A stretch of DNA of 64,000 nt. Source: Cryptomeria japonica. Lineage: Eukaryota; Streptophyta; Pinopsida; Cupressales; Cupressaceae. The position numbers were made by a program, and so were the translations under genes. Below the pieces are notes generated by a model, which was not told where the DNA came from, did not search any database, and was given only the letters and a program-made list of their open reading frames with translations. The stretch is taken from the NCBI RefSeq assembly GCF_030272615.1, contig NW_026729284.1:51702-115701 (forward strand), written 5' to 3'. Shown here one piece after another: positions 22,060-33,943 of the stretch. Position 1 is the stretch's first letter. Each line of letters opens with the position of its first letter.

Positions 22060-23910
22060 CCAAAACATGACAAGGAAAAAGCTAAAGCCATAGATGAGCA
22101 AACCAACTATACCAAAGAATCCTATAACTATGATTCAATTGTTGATCACATTTCAATGGACAATTATGTCTCTACCATTATCATCAAGGACAAAACGCAT
22201 GAGAATTCTACCCAAAGACCCAAGGTTGTCCTGAAAGGAATTAGATCTTCTTCCGAACCTACCTCTTAGTGTAATGTTACAACTCATCGAGGAAAATTCA
22301 CTTTACAAGGTGCTCCAGCTAAAAAGACTACTTCCTTATCAACCAAACTTGAGTATGACCTTGTAGAACAGTTAGGGAAGAAACCCACACCTATCTCCAT
22401 CCTTGAACTTTTACGCATATCCCCTGCACATAAGGCCATTCTTGACAAAACCTTGAGAGACACTTCCATCCCTATTGATCTAAACATGGACCAGTTTCAA
22501 TCCTTGGTGGGATACCTTTCTGTTCCACACTCCCTTACATTCACAGAAGCTGATGACGCCTCTGTGAGCCAACCACATAATGCACCTTTACACATTGAAA
22601 CCTTCCTACATAAACATTGAATAAAGCGAGTCTTGATAGATGGAGGAGCAGGTCTAAACATTTGTACATTGAGCACTATCAAACAATTGGGATATTCTGA
22701 TAAAGCTGTGAATTCTACAAACAAAATTACCATCAAAGCATATGATGATGAAGAGCATTCATCCAAAGGCATAGTCACTTTACCTCTTAGAGTTGGGCCA
22801 ATTACAAAAGATGAGGTTTGTCAAGTCCTTGACCTCGATCTCACATACAACATATTGCTAGGACGTCCATGGATTCATGAGATGAGCGCATTACCATCTA
22901 CATACCATCGATGTATCAAGTTTTCACACAATGGAGTTGAAGTTATCATCAAAGCTGATCCTAACCCATTCATATATTGCAACAATCTATGACCTAGATC
23001 AGAAATAACAATCCCAATCAATTTAGAGGCTATTCCTTCATCAACTTATGTGGATCCAGAATCATTAAAGGCTTCTACATCCAAACAAATAGAGCTAAAA
23101 GAAAAATTCAAGATTAAAGACATGAGATGTGGTGAGTATATCTGTCATGCTGATCAACTCCCACTATCTCCTAAGACATTCAGTCGACAGGAACAACCTA
23201 CAAAAAATTTGCAATGCCAAGGAATTGGGTGTGAACCACCTAGTGTTGTGGCTACTATGTCTGAATGCAAATCACCTCTAGTGCTGCAAGCAGCTCTTGA
23301 TATCAATAGTCCTAAGAGTGGTTCCAACAAAGAATCTATTGAGCATATCACCAACCCTCTTGATAACTCACATAGCTTTACCATATCATCCACTTATTCC
23401 ATTTCCAGTCCTCTCCCAGACTTGGATCAACAAGAATTACAAAAGCCCTTACTAATTGGGGATGAAAAATTAAGCCTTGAAAAGAAAAAACTAAAAGTGA
23501 AAACTAAAGAAAAGTCTTTTAGTTCAAATCAAAATCAAAAGCTATTGGACTCTGAAAAAATCAAGGTCAAGGATAAAAATCCTATGAAAGAAAAAGAACA
23601 AGAGTTGATCTCCCCTAATATCAAAATAACTGGGGGCAAAAGTTCTACAATTTTAAGTCAAAAAGCATACTTGTTGATCTGAAGTCTCTATCATGTCATG
23701 ATACTTTCACTTCTTTTCACAAGCATAAGCCTTCATCACTCATCCACTTGTTCCACACATTCTTTCCCTTCTAGCAATACATCATGGACCTTTAAGGGAG
23801 CTTCCTTGAGGGACTTTGTTATCAGGGATGCTGAAACTTCTTTAGGTGATTGTGGTATTGTTGCCTTTAAAAAAGAATCTTGTTATTACAATATTCAACA
23901 TAATTATTAA
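22060..23910 (+). pseudogene. Ty3/gypsy gag-protease remnant (element 2)
   Basis: One plus-strand frame from about 22060 to 23910, interrupted by stops at 22267, 22618, 22990 and 23680. It contains a Gag/Pol junction block (LEYDLVEQLG, ISILELLRISPAHK) and a retropepsin-like domain at 22630-22900 with IDGGAGLNIC in place of the usual D-S/T-G, IKAYDDEEHSSKG and the flap/C-terminal signature LDLTYNILLGRPWIH. Then comes a long Ser/Lys-rich spacer with KEK clusters. No reverse transcriptase, RNase H or integrase follows: the element ends near 23910, just before an unrelated minus-strand fragment. It is inactive. Retropepsin assignment is firm; the Tat-like lineage is inferred from the PBS-like site and the family's DGGAGLNI form. 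Confidence 0.85.
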
Positions 23911-23929
23911 ATTGATACAAGAAGGATTT

Positions 23930-24965
23930 CTAAATTGTCACCTCTTGGAGAGGCTTTTTTATGATGAAACCTTGTTCAAGTATGGTGGAGGACTGAAATG
24001 AGCTGCTGCACCCATTTATCGTGCATTTGGTTGGACAATATTTCTCATTGCACTGATGTGCTTTATGGTTCGATTCAATCGCCACAACACAGGGATTAAT
24101 GCAGCTTGGAAGAGAGCATTTTCTGTTGCACATATGTTGAGGGGAATCGCACTTGTGCTGGCCAGGCTGCCCTGGCCACAGAGAACATTTCTCATTACAA
24201 TTTGAAGATGTCTCATATAAGTAACAGCTCTGGCCACATGTATGATTTTTCCTTTTGCAATTGTGATTTCCTTCATGCCCTGCTAAATCCCCGCATAAGC
24301 TTAAGCTGTCTCCTTCTCGAGTACAATAACTGCAGTTTTCTGTACACAAATGACTCCCCATGCAAGAATGACGGTCACCATGCCCTTTCTCCATCACACA
24401 TCTCCAGAAGCAAACAGAACATTTGCATCCACAAACTGATAGTCCTTGCTTTACTTTGCCAAGAGCTACATTAGCCTCTAGCTGCAACCTTTGCTCCTCG
24501 TCATCATCACAGAAATCTGTGGTGTTTGAACTTATAGAAGACTCCCCGACAGCAACAGGAAAATCAGGAACTCCTTCCTGTGTGTTGAAATTATCCAAAA
24601 CCCTTAATTCTTCATTTGTATCTGTCACAGAAAGGCATCCCATGTGGACCGCAGACGTAAGATTTCTCCTCAGGATATCAACTGTCATAGCCACTCGCTT
24701 GCTGTCAATATCAGTCCAGTCCTTGGCTGCAATCTGAGCTATAATAAGCTTCAGATCCCTCATGAAGGTGAATCCACTGTAATAGCAAGAATCGATTCTT
24801 TATGTCACCGCTTCTGCTAGCTCACTCAGGCTCTCTCTATAATACTCAGATCTATTATAAGGAGCCATAGCAGCAATCTCGACCTTTCCGTCGTACATTT
24901 TAAAAATGAAATTGTTCATTTGTGCTTTCCTACACAATGATCCTGATAGTTGCATTTATAATTAT
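23930..24965 (-). pseudogene. Cys/His-rich C-terminal fragment, possibly of a VLIG-like large GTPase
   Basis: The frame is open from an acceptor-like TTTCAG at 24966 (first ATG 24955) to the stop at 23930, broken only by a TAA near 24803 after the text ELAEAVT. The part before the stop has YDGKVEIAAMAPYNRSEYYR; after it come FTFMRDLKLIIAQIAAKDW and, from about residue 110 of the lower ORF, roughly 25 Cys and 10 His in patterns such as CxCxxC, GHxxxHxC and HxCxxxC that suggest several zinc sites. The layout recalls the Cys-rich tails of very large interferon-inducible-like GTPases found in plants and fungi, but no GTPase domain is present, so the name is tentative. It is a lone 3' fragment without upstream exons. 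Confidence 0.45.
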
Positions 24966-25140
24966 CTGAAATTTAACTTTCATTAAATCAAAATAAAGAA
25001 CTATTAGATCTTCATACAACTTCGCTTCCACCGACTTTCTCAACAACAACTCAAACCAATCACACCTCCTTCCTACCACTCCCGACAGGAACTTCGCTGC
25101 TTGCAGCTCTCGCTAAAAAAGGGTTTGGGTGGTACATCAT
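24966..25140. other. Short spacer, nothing recognised
   Basis: The non-coding sequence between the Cys-rich fragment and the hairpin may be former intron of that gene. No motif is seen apart from the acceptor-like end at 24966. Confidence 0.3.
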
Positions 25141-25270
25141 GGCGCTTGCTATGAGGCCCTTTAAACAGCACCCCATAGCTCCCTACTTCATAGGTTGCAC
25201 GATGCTGCAGGAGGAGGCTAGGAAGTAGGGGGCCATGGGGTGCTGTTTAAAGGACCCCATAGCCAGCGCC
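25141..25270. repeat. Long imperfect hairpin, 49-bp arms
   Basis: The left arm is 25141-25189 (starts GGCGCTTGCTATG) and the right arm 25222-25270, with a 32-base loop. I count five mismatches in 49 positions. If transcribed from the minus strand three of them become G-U pairs, leaving two unpaired positions; from the plus strand only one becomes G-U. This could be a foldback element, a MITE-like palindrome or a small-RNA precursor. No clear target duplication is seen at its ends. Equivalent: 54058-54187. Confidence 0.8.
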
Positions 25271-26202
25271 TAAAAACAGATGAGACGATATGTACGTACG
25301 GCTCATTAGGCACATTACCAAGTAAACACTATCATTAAAGTCTAGTTAAACTCCGTCAGTAGTTCGATCGTGCACACAGATCAACTTGATTGTTTTCCTG
25401 TGCATTAATGACCTTATTTCAGAGTTCACATGCCAAGCGATGCAACTAGCAACTGATGAAAATGATCCTGAGATCAACTTAGAGGTGTACTGTAAAAACA
25501 CAGTTGTAAAGCATCTGCATTTTGCAGGGATTTCTCACATGCGCAAAGTTGATAATTATAGCGCTTTCATCATTAAAGAGCCAAGTTCCACTAATTGACA
25601 AAATTGTCATGTGAGCTCTGAAACGAAGCCAAGTCCTGTAGAGAAAAACTGGTGAGTTGATATGTACGTACCGCTCAAATATGGAGTTTTGTTAGCGTGG
25701 CAAGGACATTTGGTTGCAGCAGAGCAATAGCACAAATGTTGTTCAGTTCAGTGTTTAAATGGTGATTTGCATTTTAGATAGTTCATTTATTATGCGGATG
25801 ATAATGTTGAAGTAGTTATATTAAAGAATTGATCAGTATTTGTATAAAAGATTAATAATAGTTGTATGATAGACCTAAAACGGAAAAGTAATGAGCAATG
25901 TATTTGTGCATAGATGATCATCTATTAGTTCTTCCGCACAATTTCAATAATATTTGAAGGTCTCTTAAACATTAGGTTATATATTTTATTGGAAATGTTT
26001 ATTAAAATATTAATATTTCATATTTTAATAAATTTGGTTCACATTTTATTATCAAATAATTGTAGAATTAAATAATATGGAGCCCTTTAACTTGCACATT
26101 CTAATCTTAAACCTAATAATCACCATTAAAGATTCCTACCTCATTCTTATACTCTTGCCTCTTGTCACTAATTACAAATCTCAATCTTCTAGCTACATTT
26201 AC
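25271..26202. other. Stretch with no supported gene
   Basis: A 70-codon plus-strand frame (25386-25598, beginning at a TTG) is the longest here. It has no recognisable domain, and I do not call it a gene. The word ATATGTACGTAC occurs at about 25288 and 25660 in matching contexts. The right part (25980-26060) is very AT-rich. Equivalent: 54188-55119. Confidence 0.4.
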
Positions 26203-26471
26203 AATGACTAGGCTTAACTATATTAATTTGCAAGCGAGGATACAAACATACATCTTTGTCCATCTAGAATAAGTTGAAGAGTTATTGGAAGAGGAGACCA
26301 TGATATAAGCATGATCACTCTAGGCTATGGAAGTGGGAATGACTAGGCTTAACTATATTAATTTGCAGCGAGGATACAAACATACATCTTTGTCCATCTA
26401 GAATAAGTTGAAGAGTTATTGGAAGAGGAGACCATGATATAAGCATGATCACTCTAGGCTATGGAAGTGGG
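26203..26471. repeat. 135-bp tandem duplication
   Basis: Two head-to-tail units, 26203-26337 and 26338-26471, each starting AATGACTAGGCTTAACTA and ending GGAAGTGGG. The second lacks one base (GCAAGCGAGG against GCAGCGAGG). It is present identically in copy 2 at 55120-55388, so it predates the large duplication. Confidence 0.93.
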
Positions 26472-27219
26472 AAATTTCAACCACACCAGCTACTTGAGCG
26501 ATTCATAAATTATGATTATGTGTGCCTATAGCCACTCCCAACCTCACTTCTTTCCTTGATTTGATCCTACCAAAACCAACATCCTACTATTTCTCATTCA
26601 ATTCCACAATGAAATATCAATTGTAAATACTACAATCATTATGTATAAATGATGTCATGTATCCATTTTCTAGTAAATTGTTTATAAATTGTGTTTTATT
26701 TACATACATGAATTTAATGCTCCCTTACCTTCTATAGATCCTTTTGATATTGCAATTGAACTTAACCTAAATGTTTTATCATATCAATTGAGCACACATT
26801 TACATGATTGGTTTTATGTGGTAGTATTTTAAGTCATTTAATTGCATTCATTTTACATCTCTAATCCCTCAAACAATATTTCTTATTTAAGAATGTTAAA
26901 GGAGGATCAACATAAAAAAATTGGATTTTGTGCACAAAAAACGAAAGATGAAATCATATTTGAGGGTCCTTGCTTACTATATTTGATCCTTGTATGGTTT
27001 TGAGAGGTTGAACTAGAAAAACTTATCTCCTTGTGACATAATGAGAACTCTTCAAAAAAAAAAAAATGGCTAGTCTGTAGATATTCAAAGTAGTGAAAGC
27101 CAAGTTCCACATGGAAACAAGAAACAAAGTAGAACAAGTTACTACATATTGTTAAATATGTATTTATATGATGAGTTTATGGTCTTAGATCTAAGTTGGA
27201 GGTCTACACTTAGTAGGAG

Positions 27220-27222
<3 letters not shown>
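26472..27222. other. AT-rich stretch, no gene seen
   Basis: No frame or repeat that I can support. An A-homopolymer at about 27054-27066 sits in otherwise unremarkable sequence. The left flank of the GA microsatellite carries AGG triplets at 27214-27222. Confidence 0.4.

Positions 27223-27284
<62 letters not shown>
27223..27284. repeat. (GA)31 microsatellite
   Basis: 31 uninterrupted GA units preceded by three AGG triplets. In copy 2 the tract (56137-56208) has 36 units and only two AGG triplets. This is the only length difference between the two full copies. Confidence 0.97.
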
Positions 27285-27287
<3 letters not shown>

Positions 27288-27599
27288 TTTAATTAAAAGG
27301 TAGTTTCTTTTATCCTATAAATTTCAATTTAGATTTTGTAGTTTGAAATTTAATTTATTATATAAATAAAATTCAAAATACAATTATTAGTATTTTAATT
27401 ATTATTTGTCTTAGACATTTTTAATTACATGTCTTAGATAGGTTGTTACATGCACGAAACCAGATCAAAGCCTTAGACGAGATGCTTAAGTCTTGAAGCC
27501 AAACAATATATATAAATAGATGTCGACTCATCCTATTTTTCAACTTCTTTAAGGTGGGTTGAATAGAATGATAAAACTTTCTAGACCTTTCAACCTTCC

Positions 27600-27870
27600 T
27601 TTTGATGCATTTTTTGATGAGTGGAACTAACATAATAGAACTTTCTAGACTATTCTGACTCTTCCTTCCTACATGGATCACACAACATAATACAACTTAT
27701 TGTCCTATGAGAATTCATTTTTCTGTGGATCGCCTAGCATGATATAGCTTGCTAGCTCGTAGAATCCATGTTACCTTGTTTCTCTCTCTCATAGATCACC
27801 CAACATAACACAACTTGCTAGTCTATGGCATCCACGTTTTCTCATTTCTTCTCCCCATGAACTCATAGCT
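27600..27870. repeat. Degenerate ~65-bp tandem repeats
   Basis: About four diverged units share GGATCAC..AACATAA.ACAACTT.CTAG.CTATG.AATCCA-type text, for example at 27676, 27737 and 27797. By eye the unit length is about 60-67 bases. Nothing in it looks coding. Equivalent: 56524-56794. Confidence 0.6.
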
Positions 27871-28280
27871 TTGCTAGTTGTTGGATCACAAGTTCATTAT
27901 TTGATGCATGCTCTTTCTCTTTCTAGGTGACTACTTGTGTTCTTGTAATAACATTCCGAGAATCAAATTAGTGGCTAAGACATTTTTATTTTTATTATTG
28001 AGGTCTCTTCAACTGGTTGACTTAGAGATTTTTGTTTTAGTACTAATCCCTTTGTTTTGTGTCTTTTGTCTTTGATTTCCTTTTTTTGACTTTTTTTATT
28101 TTGTCTTGTTTTGTGTTCCCTTGCATGTGTTTGGATGAGTAAAGATCTTAAGATTGGGGGCTTGGTTCCTCAAAATTAGTGATGGCTTATCTCTTTGTGA
28201 TCTTGCTCCTATTTTCTCCTCTCTTTTTTCCTCATCTTTCTACTTTATCGTGAGTATTTGCATAAAATCGTACTCTTGTT
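27871..28280. other. T-rich spacer, no gene seen
   Basis: T-rich sequence with no frame; possibly the 3' untranslated part of an LTR element whose polypurine-like tract follows at 28281. Equivalent: 56795-57204. Confidence 0.3.
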
Positions 28281-28917
28281 AAAGTGGGGGATAAACATAA
28301 CATCGTAAATTGTAATCGATATAATTCACACCTCCTTCTTGTGGCCCTACTTTAGTTCATCCAATCCTAGTTCTTCCCTACACCTATTTTGGCTCATTTT
28401 ACTTGAAATTTTATGTCACCTAATTGCATGACCTAGTGGACCCCATCCTAGAATGTTGCTCTCCAAGATACAACCTTGTTTTTCCTATTTTGGGAGGAGA
28501 AGGGCGCTTGGGGGACCCCTATCTAGACCAGGATGTCTTGGGTGCCATGGTCCCCCTTAAACAAGTCCTAAATTAAATAGGACTGGGCACTATGCCTCCT
28601 CAATTTATTTTTCTCCACATACCTCAATGTAACCATTGGAGGTAAGCCTTACTGGTAATTTACCAATGAAACTATATATAAAGGCATCCTATCAATTAAA
28701 TTTGATTATCATTTTCATACCCCATCATTTGTGCATACACCAATCATTTGTTATCAAGCATTCTTAAGCACTCAAGGTAGGATTTCATCCCACCATATTC
28801 TTAAAACATCATGGAGAAAATTGTATCATTCCTCATGCAAGCATGTATGTTCTATTAGGTCATGTTCATGTTATGTCAAGTCATGTTATTGCATTGACAT
28901 ATGTGATCACATTCAAA
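28281..28917 (+). promoter_or_regulatory. LTR-like promoter region
   Basis: A polypurine-like word, AAAGTGGGGGA (28281-28291), is followed by about 380 bases and then a good TATA box, ACTATATATAAAGGC (28671-28685). Transcription would start near 28710 and run into the next array copy, whose first ~640 bases look like an untranslated leader. No second LTR or coding region could be tied to it, so this is a tentative LTR. Equivalent in copy 2: 57205-57841. Confidence 0.35.
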
Positions 28918-29992
28918 GAGGATTGCACAATCAACTTCAATAAGTCATTACTGATTTGAGGTATTATGATATAGAATTTACTTTAGTATTTCAGTTACAA
29001 GTTGAATTTAATTCAAGGCTTTATCTCTTGAACTGGGGTTTAACCTTTAAGGCAAATCCCCATCAACAACCCTATTTCTTTCTTTTTGTGTGAAGGGAAT
29101 TATCTCAAGAGTTGTGATTGGGAAATCTGGTACTAGTGTCAATGACAACGATCAGACTCAACTTTTGAAGGTGCAAAAAGTAGAGGACTAGGGTGATCAA
29201 ATCCCCTCGATCTCATGAATTTTTGACAACCTTTCAATGATGGATTATGTATGTCATCCTAATTTGGAAAACATCCAGTCTATTTGCCCCTGATACTTGG
29301 AGGACTAGGGCAATCTGCTCCCTTAGTCTTGACAATTATGCCTAAATATTTCTTTGTAGGTTCTGATCCATTTTCCCACCTCAGATCTAAGTTTACATCT
29401 CTGCATGATATCTAGAACATTATGTTACTATTATTCAATATCCATTTCTCATTATTTTTCCTAGATCTAGCATTACAACTTAACCCTAATTGCTATTCAA
29501 ATTTAACTCTAACAAGGTAAGGATTAACTTGATCCGAGTTTAGTTATTTCAGGATTGAATAAATTAAATTCCTTCCCTTGATGTGAGGTTGGTCCCAAGT
29601 GAAATTAGTGGCTTTATTATCAATCCAGGTGGTGAAACCCTAATTTATCAATACCTTACAATTTGTATAATTTAATTATATAGTTTTGAAGTAAGATTTT
29701 TTTCAATGGTGACTTGCAATGGAAAAGATTATTTCTAAACCCAAAATGTGTTCCTAATTATATCAATAAAAATAGAACATTTTTCTAGTTGGGTATTCCC
29801 CCCAAAAAAATTCAGAAGGCTTCATTTCATTCTTTTTAGCATCCATTCTATTCTCTAAGAAACATTAACAACAAATTGCCAAAATGGTATCAAATTTATT
29901 TTGTATCAAATAATTTTTGTTGTTGTTGTTGTTTAAAAACTTATGTGAGGGTTTCGGATTTGTACTATTTAATGACCTATTTTTTGTTGTTG

Positions 29993-30262
29993 AAATGGAA
30001 GTATGACAAATCTCCCAATATATGTCAGGAGAAGGGAGTAGTCTTGGATGGTTTGAAGTCATCAACCCAAGTACAAGATTACTTCATTATAGTATACAAG
30101 TGCTGAAATATTTTCCCTTTAAAATTACGCTAGATGTAGGTAAATTTGAAAGGGAAGTAGGACAAATCTCTCGGAAAAATCACATGACATAAGAAGGGAG
30201 TAGGCTTGGATGGTTTGAAGTCATCAAACTAAGCACAAAATTTCTTCGCTATAGTATACAAC
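29993..30262. repeat. Imperfect ~156-bp direct repeat (copy 2)
   Basis: Same structure as 1076-1345: two related segments sharing GGATGGTTTGAAGTCATCAA. Confidence 0.7.
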
Positions 30263-31656
30263 AAAAAAAAGTTCTTGAGAGTTTCAAGTTCTCCACAAAA
30301 ATGGACCCTAGGGGTTAATAATTCATAGATGAAAGATGTGAGAGATAAATGGAAGACCTTGATAAATAAATTACTAAGCAAAAATATCAATCTTGGACTC
30401 AAGAATAGTTGATCAAACAACCTCAAATAATGTACTAGGAAACATAATCAATCTTGAACTCAAGAATAGCTAAAGAAATCTACTTTAAAATCCACACTGC
30501 AAGTGTACATAGAGAATTAGAGGCACCAATAAAAATTTAATTAGGCTACCATGAGAAGATGGGCCATAAGAAAAAAAGAAAAAATTTTAGGGCAGGGAAT
30601 TATAAAATTTTGGTGTTGGAAATGGTATACTATTGAAATATTAGAAGTTTTGTTTGGTTATAATTACTCCTATAAAAATAGATTTAGATGTGCTATTGGG
30701 AGCATATAATGGCTCGAATTAAAAAAAATTAAATTTATCAGATCTTAAAATCTAATTTTTAATATTTTTATATACATGTATATGTACAAAAGGAAAATAA
30801 ACCTTTTCAAATTTTGATCTAGGCTATTCAAATCTAATGGTACAAATTAATCTAGATTAGTAAACAATAGTTGTGTTCTAGTGTCAATTTAGAATAGAAA
30901 AATAAGCATCAAAAGAAACATGATGGATAATGATACTTAGTTTTATAATTAATGTGATGGAATAAATTTAATTTAAAACTAGCTTTGATGATTTTATATA
31001 AAAAATTAAATACTTTCTTTGTGTCTTGTATCTATTATTGTGGGTTTAGACACAAATTTTCTTAGTAAAATTTATTACCCAATGCTATTACAATGAACCT
31101 CTTAAAATATATTAGCAAATCACAAAGTACAGAAATAATTGCACAAAATTGAGACAAAACATATATTAATATATTGAATTAAGAAAATTTTCAATGTAGA
31201 ACATCATTGGTCTCTTTGAGGGGGCAATATCATGAGTTCATGCTTGCAACAATAAAATTCATAAATGACTATAGTAGTATACATACGCTCTACATGTACT
31301 AATTTTACCTAATACGTGGTTATTATTTTCAAACATGTGAGATTAACTAACATAGGAAAAGAGATGATTTACAAAGCGTATATATCCAATTCTTTCCTTA
31401 TGTATACCTCAATGCAAAAGTAATTATTTAATAAAATAGTTAGGACTATGGTTCCTTATATGCCCTCACTCTTAAACGAGGATTTATTATCAAATCTTGA
31501 GATGAGAATTTTTTTGTTGCCTTTCGAAGAGTGATTAGACCACATTACATATTTGTGTTGCATAGCATGCTACTAGAAGAGAACTTAAATTATAATGTAG
31601 ATTTGTATTTGGTATGAATGACAATCAAGTATACATTCTGGTGCCAAGAGCATAAA

Positions 31657-31824
31657 TCCCTTCATATCAAACATAGGTAATGTACCAACTAAGCGTGAAT
31701 ACACTAGAAAATATTCATCTTAAAAACAAAAATGGATTACTCCCTTCATATCAAACATAGGTAATGTACCAACTAAGCGTGAATACACTAGAAAATATTC
31801 ATCTTAAAAAAAAAAATGGATTAC
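31657..31824. repeat. 84-bp tandem duplication (copy 2)
   Basis: Same two head-to-tail 84-base units as 2740-2907, with the same interrupting C in the A-rich tract of the first unit. Confidence 0.93.
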
Positions 31825-32461
31825 TAGGTGGAACTTGGAGGAAAGAGAAAGCTCCAATTTGTATGCCATAGATTTAATATTTTTGTAAAAAAATGTAGGT
31901 CCCATGAATCATTTGTGCTCGTTTTTATTTAATCTTCAACTTTAGGGAAGATTATTTATATACAGTTAGATGCAAAAAGGACCATTTCATCAATGTCAAA
32001 ATTTTATTTGGAGTAATCTTGATTGTTTTTTACTTCATATGTAAATATATGTGATCTAAAAATAATCCTTAAGGGTTTATATAATTGTGTCATGTGTGTG
32101 AAGGGTGGAATCCATGACTTGTACTTCGGAACTACTTGGTATATATATTTGGATAGATAGGGGATATTGTCCATTCATAGCTTGGTTATGGTGTTGAAAA
32201 TTATATTATAAAACCATTCTACACGTGGTAACTGTTTTGTCTAACATTGTTTATTATACACAAAGAAATCAAAATGGGTCTTCAAGAACTTATCAATAAA
32301 TTTTGATTGGTCATCTAATTATGAATGATGTGCACACCACATCTTGAGATATGTACTATTGTTATAGATGTGTTGGACACATTGACTAATGAGAGTTTAA
32401 TAATATAAAATATAAAATTAATAATTAATTGTGGTGCATCTTGGAATATTCGACATCATAA

Positions 32462-33125
32462 TGGGTTAAATATTAATTCTAGCAAGACCCATCAATGCAG
32501 TGGCATCCACAAATTGGAGATAAGCATATGGATGAAGGCGATCACCCCAATTCCAACCCTAAATTAAACCTTGCCGAACACAAGACTTGATAAATTTACC
32601 GAGACCCTCTACCATGAGAGTGAATAAGAATTGGGAAAGAGGTTCCCCTTGTCGAAGACCTCTGCATGCACCAAATAAATCCATGGGCTCACTGTTAATA
32701 AGGGCTGCAAATGAAGCCATTCAATTTTGAAGCCAAAGGCAATAAGCACTTTATAAAGGAATTTTCATTTGACTCTAACATAAGCTTTGGCTATATCCAA
32801 TTTAATAAACATAGCCTTCTCCTTAGATATCTCCATAGAATGAATGGCTTCTGATGCTATAAAAATCTCATCCAAAATTTGCCTTCCAACCCCAAAACCA
32901 TGTTGCTCTTCTGAAATAAGTTTATTGAGCCATGACTTGAGCCTTTCAACAATCAGTTTAGTGATTGTTTTATGAACCACGTTACAAAAGGCTATAGGAT
33001 CGAAAGAACTCAGAGAATTTTCTCCCTCCTTCTAAGGTATGAGAGCAAGGAAAGTAGCGTTCATATCCCTGAGCTTCTGTTTATTTATATAAGACTCCCA
33101 CACCACCTTCAAAATATCCAACTTA
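32462..33125 (-). pseudogene. LINE reverse transcriptase, 3' half (copy 2)
   Basis: Copy of 3545-4208 with the same stops, the same frameshift and the same FVDA catalytic box. The inactivating changes therefore predate the array. Confidence 0.9.
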
Positions 33126-33130
33126 ATTAT

Positions 33131-33943
33131 TGGAAGGAAGTGAAGTAGTGAAACAACTTCTTACACTAACCTTGAGAGGAGTATAATGCAAAAAATTTTA
33201 CAGATCCTTATAGCAGTTACAGAAACTTAACACAAATAAACAAAATATCATGCATACCACAACTCACCAACACAATCATTTACATGGGAAAACCCGTTCA
33301 GGAGAAAAACCCCACACTCCAAAAGTAGCTCAATAAATTATTCAACAATCAATAACAGATTACAATATACTTGCAGAGAAATCTCTTCAGAAGAGAACTA
33401 CTAATCAAAGACTCAGAGGTAACACAATAGCCGTAAGACTCTTACACACAACCTCTATCTCACACACCTCATATATAGGAGATACAATATAAGAAAGCAT
33501 CAAACGGAATTACAAAACCATGGGCTAAAACCACCCAATAAACTAGAGCAGAGGTTATCCCCATTATAGATGTGTTATGATGTGTCAAAACACACATCAA
33601 CATGTGTTCCTCCATTATACATCTCATTTATGTGTCCAATGCATTTTATATTTTCTATTTCAGGAGTCCAAACTTCCGAAGGCCATAACTTGTGAACCGT
33701 GTGTCTGATTGACGAACTGTTTGAAGCATCAGAAAGCTAGAGAAATGCTCTATCACACCCCTCCAAAATGGAAACTTTAATATTTTCAAAACTAGCTATG
33801 ATCTTACAACAAATTTTTACCGACGTGCTTATCTAGCGAACTAGAAGCTTTAGGGATAATTTCGCACCATTTCATGCTTAAACAAAAACTTACTATAAAT
33901 AGTAACACATGTAAATTGAAGGTTGAGACACCATGTCCCAACA
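33131..33943 (-). repeat. Copia 3' LTR (copy 2)
   Basis: Identical by eye to 4214-5026, with the same TATA box and U5 signature. Confidence 0.9.

Larger units (their letters stand above)
1..28917. repeat. 28.9-kb tandem array, copy 1
   Basis: First copy of a direct tandem repeat. Base 1 aligns with base 28918 and then with base 57842, and every landmark (copia LTR, ankyrin gene, PMD frame, gypsy LTR, Cys-rich fragment, GA repeat) recurs at a constant offset of 28917. The window starts inside the array, so 1 is an arbitrary phase point and not a proven unit border. Seen directly. Whether the array is real or an assembly artefact cannot be decided here. Confidence 0.97.

Noticed and set aside
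25386-25598. 70-codon plus-strand frame as a small gene
   Set aside because: It begins at a TTG, has no recognisable motif and no supporting splice or promoter context.
1-28917. Circular plasmid or virus-like genome read as a concatemer
   Set aside because: The unit contains an intron-bearing plant gene and nested, decayed retroelements, with no replication genes. An extrachromosomal circle is possible as a mechanism but is not shown by the sequence.
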